From: Sinelater perroti
Lineage: Eukaryota; Arthropoda; Insecta; Coleoptera; Elateridae
Direction of reading: 5' to 3'
DNA: 64,000 nt
NCBI GenBank assembly: GCA_036346155.1
Contig: JARFIY010000099.1
Coordinates: 31,959,501-32,023,500, forward strand
Shown: positions 54,591 to 64,000 of the stretch, piece by piece
Position numbering within the stretch: the stretch's first letter is position 1
Layout of the letters: the number at the start of each line of letters is the position of its first letter
Notes under the pieces: model-generated
Seen by the model: the letters and a program-made list of their open reading frames with translations, nothing else
Database searches by the model: none
What the model was told of the DNA's origin: nothing
Position numbers and translations under genes: made by a program

Positions 54591-55210
54591 AATAAAAATG
54601 CTAAAAACTGGGAAAGGAGATGAAGAAGAATATAGGATCACGAACAGAATAATTTATAGAAAAAGAAATGGTAAAATAGAATAGAAAGATATAAACAAAG
54701 AAACCAAAATTTTTATCAGGAAGAAAGAATACAACAAAACATTGTCGATATTAGTGGAAGAATATGGAAAGTCGAGAAGATGGCCGAAGAATGGTATATA
54801 TTTGTACAAATTTATAAAAAGGAGACAAAGCGGAGTATTATAATGATAGAAAAAATTCCCTATTGGATACGATATACAAAAAATTGGGTACTAAAATAAA
54901 GAATAACCTACAACGGATACCATCTTAGAAGAATACCAAAGCGGCTTCTAAAGAGGACGATCTCTTATGGACCACATTTTTACCTTTAAGCAAATAATTA
55001 CAAGCAGTTATATACACAATGCAGTTATAACAAAGCAGAAGGATATAAAGTTTGAAAATGGAGGTCAAGGTGAAAAAGTCGGCGAACTGACCCGTCTGAC
55101 AGCGAGGGCTTTTTTGATCTTTTCTGGTATTCTAACAGTTCTTCTCATTCTGAAGTTATTAAACCATTTTAGTATTATTAGGCGAAATAGGACAGCACCT
55201 CATCGATAGA
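54590..55210 (+). pseudogene. LINE reverse transcriptase relic
   Basis: The readable core is WPKNGIYLYKFIKRRQS with shifted EEWYIFVQIYKKGDKAEYY (54780-54850), SLLDTIYKKLGTKIKNNLQR (54860-54915), EEYQSGF-like residues near 54940, and SLMDHIFTFKQIITSSYIHN (54960-55018). These match the order PxEWxxGIICPIYKKGD, SLLNTxYK, EYQSGFRKGRST, DHIFTLKQI of many LINE RTs. Motifs A to C are not seen, so the copy is truncated or deleted beyond about 55100. Clade not assigned. Confidence 0.6.
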
Positions 55211-57180
55211 CATTGAAGTGAGTTCGAAATCTTCGCTGTCTGCACCACCGAATGACCGGTTGCAACAAAGGTGTCGCAAACAACCGTTCACCGTTCCGTG
55301 CTTACTCGAATGTCAACTGACAATGAGTGTATATTAACCACTTCATTTGCGCTAGTTCCCCTACCAACAGTGTTATACTTGTCTCAAAAACTCCTCTCTA
55401 TCGAACCCTGTACAACAAATTATTCAAAGCTTACTTAATTACTTAAGTTAATGTAATGCAAAATTCAATGAAAAAAATCTCAAAAATGTATCCTATGCAC
55501 AATCATAAGTACCTCAGGGTATGTCTTAAGATCTCTCCTGTATATATTATAAACTTCAGACCTACCAACATCAAATACAACTATAGGGAAGTACCAACCA
55601 CACGATAATTCTTGCGAGTGCCATAGACATAACCATAACATCAGTTCACATATAAACCACCTCAACCAAACCTAAGGCTTGCTAAAAAATAGCAAACAAA
55701 TATTAATAAAACACAATAAACCCACATAAGCTTGATTATCACAAAAGAAGCAAACAGAACTAAAATAAATAAAATGCCACCTATCTCTAGATAACTGATA
55801 TACAAAGTCATCATCAAATACCATCGACATGCAAAAATGCCAGTCCAAAATTCTAAAATAAATAGCAAATACACTGTAGTACATAGCCAATCAAATGATG
55901 GCATGCGTTCATGCAAAAAGTTTACGCAAAAAAACAAACCCATTGCTAAATGGGCTATCCTACCACCAAGTTGTCAGAAGACTGAAGAAATAATAGCGCA
56001 CTGATCTTTACTAAAAGCACTCGTTACTAAACAGACCCTCATCACACTAGTAACGAATATCTTCTCCCAAGATCGTAAATCATCAAATTAGGTTAAAGGA
56101 TAACAATAATACCTAATTGCTTATTTTAAGTTTAATAAAGAAATTCATATAATTCTTATTTCAAGCATTTCTGATCGTGTCTTATCACTTATTCGCCAAT
56201 CTACAGTATTATCGTAATGTGTGCTGGATATCAATATTACTTTCCGTTTATAAAAATGCATTTTTCGTGCAAAGCCAAAAACCATGGGCTATATTGGACA
56301 GTGTTTTGTGTTGACCAATAAAAGTGTCAGTTCTCATTTTTTTATAGTACCTGTTCAAAAAGTTTGTAATTTTTTAATAAGTCTTCGACCAAATCCAAGC
56401 TTTTAATACACTTGTCACCACTTGTATATCATATAATATTTGAAATAGCCCTTTCACTGTCAACAAACGTAAACTTCTAAATCCATTACATAATGATTTT
56501 TAACGTCCGGTGTATGCAATATTGTTTATGTTACAATAATCTTTATGCGCATATAATTTTCCAGCAATAAAAACGCAGTCAGTCATATAACTTTTTTGCC
56601 GTTATAAATAAGAATTTCAAAGTGTTGTTGAATGGAGGGGAGCTGATCTACAGATCTTCTATCTTCTTGCTTTGGACAATTGTAAGCCAAAATACATTTA
56701 TATTCCGCAACTTACCAATGTTTAAGTGAGCCCATTTTAGTACACTTGTTAAATATAATAATCCCAAAAAACTCCTCACTAGGTAAGCACTTTGTAGGCT
56801 AAGATTTCTCTCTATTCAATCCAATGCGCGTACTTATGAGCTACATCCTATTCAAAGTCTTATACTTTTGTAGAACATATTGAATCTGTACCAAAAGAGG
56901 TCAGTAAATAATAAATAATAAAAAGAAAACAGACTTCTCGTAACTCAAAATTAGCCTCGGATCAAAGTAGATCACAAAGAAATTTTTGGTTAAGAAAAAA
57001 TCACTACAAATTGAAACTTGAAATATTATAAACTATTTTAAAATCGAAAAACTAAAAAGATAGAAGAAGGTAAAATAGAAGTAAAAGATTATATATGTAG
57101 TTGTCTATAGTGGAGTTGAAAGATATAAAAGAGGATGATCAGGAAGGATACGTTAATAAAAGAATATAATTACTTCTTCT
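55211..57180. other. No feature recognised
   Basis: AT-rich sequence. Short open frames on both strands (for example 55662-55943 minus) have low-complexity hydrophobic or Asn/Lys-rich translations and no recognisable domain. Confidence 0.45.
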
Positions 57181-58130
57181 TTCTTATTTAGTCTAAAGCT
57201 TCGTTCTGTTCGTCTCGCCTGCTTTATTTACTTAATGATAATAACCAACTCTGTTTCTATTATTGAGCAAGAGTTTACAATGTCTCTCTTGTGGGTATCA
57301 TATCTTTACAAATTTTACAGTCCCCTCATCATCCATTCTTTTCACGTGTTCACTTCATTCTATTTTTTCGATTTTGCCCATTTCATTACATCTGCAATAC
57401 CACATTTTATTTTTATTTCAGTATTTATTTTTCTGTTTGTTACAGTTGGTGTTGCAATTGTTCTCAATGTTTTCTTCTCCATTGTTGTTATTTTCTATTT
57501 TGTTATCTTTCTTTCAACTTTTGTTTCATTAGCATATATGAGAACTAGTAGTACCATTGTTTTATATATTTTTACTTTCCTTTCCAGCGACAAATATTTG
57601 TTGTTGCACATCACACTTCTGAAACATCCTGCTGTTTGTGCCACTTTTATTACTTGTTTACGAGTTTTTAATATTAAGTATTTTTTCTTAGTTTTTTCGA
57701 ACCCAAATTATTTAAACTATCCATTATTAAATTAGAGAAAAACAGGCCTAGAGAATTTTCTTGTCTTTTACAAGTTTTCACATCTATATGTTTCGTGTTT
57801 CCGTTCGTGGAGATTATTTTTGTTGTACACTTTCTATTTAAATCATTAATTATGAGGTCTTTATAAACATGTTTTTCATTTTTTTCAATTGAAGTGATAC
57901 TTTTTTTTGTATAATTTTTTTCAACAATCTTTACGGTTTAGCAAAATAGTTCTTTCATATTTGTAGAATTTATTGTATATTTTAACAGACTATGGCGATT
58001 TTTTATTTTTTAATTTAGTAGTCGCTTATTTAACATCTACATCTGTTATACCAGTAGTTTTGTTATTAATGCTATTATTTTTATATTCCGCTGTTACGAC
58101 ATTGTCTTCTTTACTCTCCTATAATTATTG
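57180..58130 (-). pseudogene. Possible LINE reverse transcriptase relic
   Basis: T-rich on the + strand. On the minus strand ITDVDVK then ATTKLKNKKSP (58060-57990) resembles the finger region VxxAIxxLKNGKSPGxD of LINE RTs. About 700 bp further on, EHVKRMDDEGTVKF (57345-57300) resembles the C-terminal GHVKRMDDxR block. Nothing between is readable. The long hydrophobic + frame at 57235-57735 is its antisense shadow. Low certainty. Confidence 0.35.
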
Positions 58131-60674
58131 AAAAAGCTTTATCTATTGGTCTTACTCCATGTCACTGATTCGTAGATTTTTGCTTATTTCTTTATTTCAA
58201 TTTTACAGCATTTTTCATAATTTTTGTTGTGAGCCATGTAAATAATATTTCATAACTTTTGTCAATTTTTGCAATTTTCTTCGATACTTCTCTTATTCCT
58301 CTATTTATTTAGCTTCCTATTTGTACATAATTCCCTCGATTCTTTTATGCATTGCCACTTTTGTACTTAAAAATGTTTCTTCATTTTTCTGATAATATAT
58401 TTACCTCCTTGTCATACCAGATTTCAGAAAGATCAAAAAAGAAAAAGCTTACCAACTTAAATTCAATACCCCAGAGCTATACTTCAAATGAGTGCGAGAC
58501 ACGGTACATATTTACATTGGCAATGATAATCGGGCTTGTCAGCATTGATTTAAATGCGGATTCAATCATGTGAAATCTTACTAAGCGGAGCCTGTGTTTC
58601 AAGTACTATGTGATATAGCTGAAAATATAACAGTTCTTCCCGATCTGCACCTTAATTTGCAATATTTTATTTAATTTTGCATATCAGAATAATTTATTAT
58701 ATTTGGTATGTGGAAACTTTAATGGTTGAGTGAACAACCATGTTATTTTTGATATATTTTTGCTGAAATACAGAACCCTAATAATCGGTAATAGAATATG
58801 TGATAAATAGCGTACCTTTTACAACACAGGTTGTACGTAATAACACATAACTCTGTCAACGTAAAAAGCAGCGATAAGTTTATATTGTATAGATTAGACA
58901 ACATACATTAAACAAGCTAAATAAATAACCCTACCACAGTTTAGAATCTTTAAAATTCTATAGCGCAAAAATGTTTGGGAAAACAGACTTAAACTTACAA
59001 AATAAGTCACCGACAAGTCTTAGACGCTTAAAAGTTAAACACAAAGAAATATAAAACGTCTTGGTTTACACCTGCACAATAAAATTAAGTAACGAAAAGA
59101 AAATTTAAGTTAGACTTATAAAAAATAACTTAGTTCATTATATAGTAGGCATGATTAGGCACACAAAAAATAATCTATACGGACAACAAAAAGAAAAATA
59201 GAGGATACGTTAAAAAGAAACAAAATGAATACAAAAGATCTAGTACCAACAAACATTCACCATATACGTATTATTGTACAAAAATTAGAACCCCAGAAAG
59301 ATTACGTTATGTTACAAGATACTGGACATGCATAGAAATAGAAAGAACATAAATAGATAAAATGCTTAAAAATAATAACATTGTAAAAGCTCAGCAAGGG
59401 ATACTTAAGTATAAATTCAAACCAAGAAAAATTACATATATTATAAGGACCTACTAAATAAAAATCCTATCAACAAACTGGATGAATAGAAAATATCTAT
59501 ATTTAAAAAATTACTGAAGTAATTTTTAGAAAGTCACTGCCTAGTATCATTCTTAAAAAGTACAATACAGGAATTTACCAAAAAATCTGACACTAACAAA
59601 TCGACGAGGGTTTATAAAAAGTAAATCAACGGCCGATTCACTTTCATATTCAAGATAAAAAATATCCGATAGAGTTTAATAATAAATAACCTATGTACTT
59701 TAATGACTAATTTGACTAACAAAGTAAAGAAAAAATACACTACGAGCTTAACAGTAGTGATACATATACAGCGAAAGCATTAATATCAGAACGTTAATTA
59801 ATCAATATCAGGTCGTTTTTTGGATACTTTTTTAAATCTTATTTTAGGTAGAATAATTTAATCTCTTTTAAAAACTTTCATTTATACAATAGGATTTATT
59901 TTCTTTCCTGTAGTTTATATGGATGATTTTACTATGATGAATAGTACAGAATTATTATTAAATTATTCAGTTGGCCAGATATAAAATTAATCGCACAAAG
60001 GGAAAAAATAAAATTAAATACAGGGTAGTAACAAAATTCATGTAGTATGTAAGATTAATGTAGAAGAAAACATAAAATAGATTATGTAATGTAAAAATTA
60101 TTAAATAAAAGCAAAAAGCAGTTAGCGAGTATTGTGGAAATATTAAAATAATTTGTCTAAAAAACAAATATATGCAAATATAGAAAAAAAGATCAGAATA
60201 TATAAAAAATATCTGCTAAACCAATCTATAGTGCCAAAACTGGGTCAAATTTTAACAAATCAGAAGCGTATTAGAGATAAAAATATTAAAAATAATAGGA
60301 GAAAATAAAATAAACGTGTAGACAGAAAGCACAAAACAAGATTAATAAAATCTGAGTAAACTTACTAAGTTATTAAATATAAATTTACACAATACGATAA
60401 ACATAATACAAAATATAAATTACATAAGTGCGACAACGTCTATGTAGGAACATAATATAAGGTAAAATCAAGTGCATCAAATAATCGAAATGAAAAATTA
60501 GTGCGATGAAGGCAGTAGTTTATCATCACTCTTATGTAACATAAATATGTTACTATTATAAGTTTGACAGATGTGGCACTATTTATGTAATTTTTCGCAC
60601 ATTTTAACTGTCTTATAAATCTTTAAAATTAAACTAATTGCATCTATCAGACCTGCTTTGCGTAGGAACGTCTC
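58131..60674. other. AT-rich sequence, no gene recognised
   Basis: No supported coding region. Near 59885-59935 one frame reads PVVYMDDF, which by itself resembles a reverse transcriptase motif C, but no other RT block surrounds it. Confidence 0.4.
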
Positions 60675-61151
60675 AATTATTATTATAATCGTAGATCTCA
60701 GCTCTCACTACAGAACAAACTCCTCACATACAAAACAATTCTTAGGCCTATTTGGACGTATGGTGTCGAATTATGGGGCTGCAGCAAACCGACTAATACA
60801 AAAATTTTACAAACCTTTCAATCTAAAACCCTCAGAATGTTACTAAATGCACCTTGGTATGTCTCCAACAACACCATACACGACGACCTCAAAATACCGT
60901 TTATACACGACGTCATCAGTGCTTACTCTGTTAAACACAAAAATCGAAGCATAACCCACAGCAACGAGCTAATCAGTGAACTGTTCAGACAACCAATGGA
61001 AAATAGAAGACTTAACAGAACATGGCCAGAAGACCTAGCTAGGTGAATCCAGAGAGTCGTCAATGGATGGCCCCTGACTCAAGTGAACTTCTTTCAACCT
61101 TATTACTTTATTAAGTAGATCGTAAATTTGCATTAATCCAATAAAAAAAAA
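60675..61151 (+). mobile_element. Jockey retrotransposon, 3' end only
   Basis: A severely 5'-truncated copy. The frame starts inside ORF2 with RRSQLSLQNKLLTYKTILRP, then IWTYGVELWGCSKPTNTKIL, QTFQSKTLRMLLNAPWYVSN, NTIHDDLKIPFIHDVI, and ends RRLNRTWPEDLAR with TGA at 61044-61046. The C-terminal residues match the same part of the Jockey ORF2 at 41-44 kb (SQLSLTNKVLLYKTM, IWTYGIQFWG, WYVNNRTLHNDLKIP), but with enough differences to be a separate subfamily. A 3' UTR of about 95 bp is followed by an A-run at 61143-61151. No target duplication was found. The remaining frame has no stops. Confidence 0.88.
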
Positions 61152-62770
61152 TAACTTTCTTTCTATTTCGTCTATAGGTTTGCAAACCTGTTTACATGTA
61201 TAATTCACAAAGGATCGAATGACCTAATTCATTTCATAGTTTATTATGCCCGATGTCTATTTGATGCCGTTTTCCGCACCCAACCACGTACTAATACCAT
61301 TTTTTCGATAACAAATGTTCTTAATCGCTTTTTTACTGCCTCCACTGCTTCAGGATCACTACTTATGTTGCAGTCTCTTATATACTACATTTAGTATGAG
61401 GTAAAACCATATTCCTAGCTGATAAACTTAGCAAAGCATTCATTGTGAAACTATAAGGAAGGAATAGCTTTCTTATTAGCTTTACCTGAATAATTTCAAC
61501 CCATAGAAAGACATAAAACGATTTAAAAGAACAGGTAAAAACTTCTTTCAAGACAGATATGCTATTTAGGGCGTTCTAAAACTTCGAATATATTACAAAT
61601 TCAATGTTTACCCTGCGCGACCGTGATAAAGATTACAGTTCCACATAATAACACCAGGTGACGCTGATGCAATGCATCAAAAGAAAAGTATGGACAAAAC
61701 GAGAAAAAAAAGAGACAATCCTGGGACGAATGGCAGCGTGCTTTATTTGGAGAAAAGGAGTGATTGTTTCGGACGCTCTGCGAATTGGAAGCCATATTTG
61801 GGAAGTCAGAAACTCGTTGCTGAATACTTACAAGCCTCATTCAGCGTGTGTTGAACTTTATAATGGAAAACAAATCAGATTCTTACCTAAGTACGTGAAA
61901 CAGAAAATTATAACGAGATAGATGGAGTGGTTTCTTAAGGAGTTAAAAATGTGTGTCCACATATCAGTCCCCATGCTATTACCAGCGTGCAGGATCTCGG
62001 CTATATTACACTCTCCTTCTTAGCTAATTAAAAAAAAGCCTCCAAAAGTAACACTTTTTAAAAATAATAAGTAAATTTGACATTCAAGAATAAGGCTATT
62101 ACTTACAATTAGTAAATAGCTTAATTGCACATTCAAACTCAGTCGTGCCTGATTTTCTTGGATTTCAAGACTGTTATTATTTTAATTCGCAAATTTCGTT
62201 AAATTGTCGCTTCACATATTCTCTAGCGTTATACAGCCGTTAGAATATATTTTGCGTAGTCTTAATTCAATTTTGACTGCAAAGTTATAATTCACTTCAC
62301 AGTTCCCAAAAGCTGCCTCCGTTCGTATTTGAAAGTGGGATTTGAAAAAACTCCTGAATGTTACATTCAATTAGTTTAGTAAATTCACTCAGTTAAGAAA
62401 TTAACACGAATTTTAGTATTTATGTATTCCTTTTAAAATTCCTTTAAAAAAGAAAACCTCGCTTAAATCGCAGCCCAGATTTCTAAACCATGTATTTATT
62501 TAGACACTTCATTTTCGTTAAAGTACACAAGCAAAAGCGTCAAGTAAAGAACGTATTATATCAGATGCTAATTTATTCGTATGGCCCACACGGATCGTGA
62601 TAAAATGGGGTGGGGGGCAGTAATAAAATAATAATAAATTCATATATTACTGTAACATTACAAATGGGTAAAAATGTACGCGGGCGAATCAAATGTAAAC
62701 CGGACTTTCCTTTCTTTAACACTATCAACTGAGCTGAGAAGCGCGGCTTTTGAGCCTTACCCTCACAGAG
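61152..62770. other. No feature recognised
   Basis: AT-rich sequence. Overlapping frames at 61601-61921 give no recognisable domain. Confidence 0.45.
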
Positions 62771-62774
62771 TACT

Positions 62775-63130
62775 TTCGCGCCATTACTTCCGTTAATCAC
62801 AAAATTTTGAGAAGGGTTACGACACAGTTCAGATATAAATACCTTAAGGCATAAACAATTTTTGCAGGACGGGAAGCAGCTGTAAATGAAGATCACCGAT
62901 GTCCTCCGAAGATCAGTGTGACTAACACAAATATTTGCATTGTCAATCGCCTTCTTAAATGACCGCTAAAATTAATTATGTTAATCCACATATCATCGGA
63001 AAAGATGCAAATTTCTAATTCGAGACGACGATACCAGACTCCATGCGTCTGCCCAAACTTCATAAAGAATTAAGCATTGCTTCTGAGTTACCCTTAAAAA
63101 ATCATTCGAGTAGTTTTCACCTACGATTAT
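62775..63130 (+). pseudogene. Mariner transposase N-terminal fragment
   Basis: On the + strand, across frames, it reads SRHYFR, then GREAAVNEDHRCPPKISVTN, TNICIVNRLLK and CVCPNFIKN. This follows the mariner order FRxxIKxxxxLGxxxxE, GRESVEDxxRxGRPxTSxTDxNI, VxxLLxxDRR and the W-V-P-xxL block. The catalytic half was not found downstream. It is decayed, with several stops. Confidence 0.55.
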
Positions 63131-64000
63131 TATTTGCTTGGACTACTAAAAAAGCACTTGAAAGATAATGATTTGACAACAACATTGCTGTCTTAGCGTT
63201 CATGTGGGATTGTATTGTGTAACAATCATTTTCACGATAGAGGAACTACCTATCCGTTGAAAAAATGTGTTTCTATTTTAATAGGTTACGTATGTTTGTA
63301 TTTTTGTGATGATTTAAAACTGTTTATTTGATTAACCTACGCAAGTATTCTGGAAATAAAATTAATATATAAAACAGTAAAACAAACGAAAGTTAAAAAA
63401 AATTAATAACCTTGGATAAACTTTTCAGTTAAAAAGCCTTGTGGCAATACATATAAATGCTAGAAAGTAACTACAAAGAAGTTCTCAAAAAGTAAATATC
63501 GTTGCCTGCTAGGTAAAAATAGCTTGCCAGGAAGAATTTTTACCTATGCTAGTTGCGTTAGTTACGTGATGCTAGTTAAATTAAAATTATAAGAACCCAA
63601 TGTTAAAAACGGCAGCACCACGATAAATAAAATAACAACCCTTTTCTTAAGAAAATAAAATCACGTGTTATAATAACAGTAACTGGATTCTGTACTTTTT
63701 TACATTAATGTTATGTTTACCACCTATCTACATTTATAAAATAGTACTATTTACGTTTGGGCTATCCATATGTGTAATTTTCATTTTTCTAACGGAGAAC
63801 CAATACTGGCCATTCAACCCTAACAAGCTGTTGACTTATTCGTATTCGAAGGTTTCTCACTAAACATCTGATCACACTACTATAGTAGCCACACTAAGTA
63901 CCTATGTCATCTACAGACCTGGCATGCCTAGGTTCATCTCATCTAAAGCATACCGAAAGGTCTTCAAATCATATATCAATGAACATCTGAACCTCAACTT
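63131..64000. other. No feature recognised
   Basis: AT-rich sequence to the end of the window with nothing readable. Confidence 0.45.

Noticed and set aside
57235..57735. 166-residue hydrophobic open frame resembling a membrane protein
   Set aside because: It is T-rich DNA whose opposite strand reads like a LINE relic. The hydrophobicity comes from TTT/ATT codons.
59885..59935. PVVYMDDF phrase as a possible retroelement RT motif C
   Set aside because: No other RT motif lies at the expected distance on either side. A single five-residue match in AT-rich DNA is likely chance.
1..64000. CRISPR arrays, operons, rRNA genes or a phage-like system
   Set aside because: None of the expected repeat-spacer patterns, ribosome-binding sites or clustered long ORFs is present. 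All signals point to a repeat-rich eukaryotic genome.

Overview
This window is AT-rich eukaryotic DNA, most probably from an insect. It holds no bacterial-style operons, rRNA, CRISPR array or intact tRNA gene. The one piece that looks like a host gene is a single 125-bp exon on the minus strand (37613-37737). It has a clean acceptor and donor and reads as part of a GT25-family (procollagen galactosyltransferase-type) glycosyltransferase. Its codons are almost all G/C-ending, unlike the surrounding sequence. No neighbouring exon of this gene was recognised by eye on either side, so the window is probably mostly the two large introns flanking it.

Almost everything else recognisable is transposable-element sequence of very different ages. 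Non-LTR retrotransposons dominate: an RTE element (12.7-15.8 kb, +) and an older RTE relic (20.0-20.8 kb, +); two RTE-BovB copies, a fairly young one (49.5-52.8 kb, +) and an old one (33.1-35.2 kb, -); several Jockey-type copies (29.3-31.1 kb +, 38.1-39.0 kb -, 41.0-44.1 kb -, 60.7-61.15 kb +), of which the 41-44 kb copy is 5'-truncated but keeps a perfect target-site duplication; a relic of an unusual reverse transcriptase with a YLDDG catalytic motif (24.1-25.6 kb, -); and several LINE relics not assigned to a clade (6.5, 31.1-32.9, 48.0-49.3, 54.6-55.2 and 57.2-58.1 kb).

DNA transposons of the Tc1/mariner superfamily are also common. There are three copies of one Tc1-like family (7.17-8.62, 35.27-36.64 and 46.57-48.02 kb) that share an Asp-to-Asn change at the first catalytic position; an internally deleted Tc1 of a second family (27.64-28.82 kb); and fragments of several mariner lineages (4.3, 9.5-10.0, 22.3, 22.9-23.5, 46.4, 52.9-53.4 and 62.8-63.1 kb). 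A roughly 0.46-kb non-autonomous element with self-complementary ends (34.09-34.55 kb) sits inside the old BovB copy. Two copies of a tRNA-derived SINE lie at 6.7 kb (-) and 10.9 kb (+). A composite TA / CGTG / TA microsatellite lies at 11.9-12.3 kb.

Between the repeats are a few islands of higher GC and apparently unique sequence without recognisable coding potential (16.4-17.3, 36.9-37.6, 45.2-45.6 and 53.5-54.1 kb). They are candidates for conserved non-coding or regulatory DNA. All element ORFs carry stops or frameshifts, so none is predicted to be autonomously active as written. Nested insertions give a relative order: the SINE at 6.7 kb is younger than the RT relic beside it, and the 34.1-kb element is younger than the BovB copy around it.
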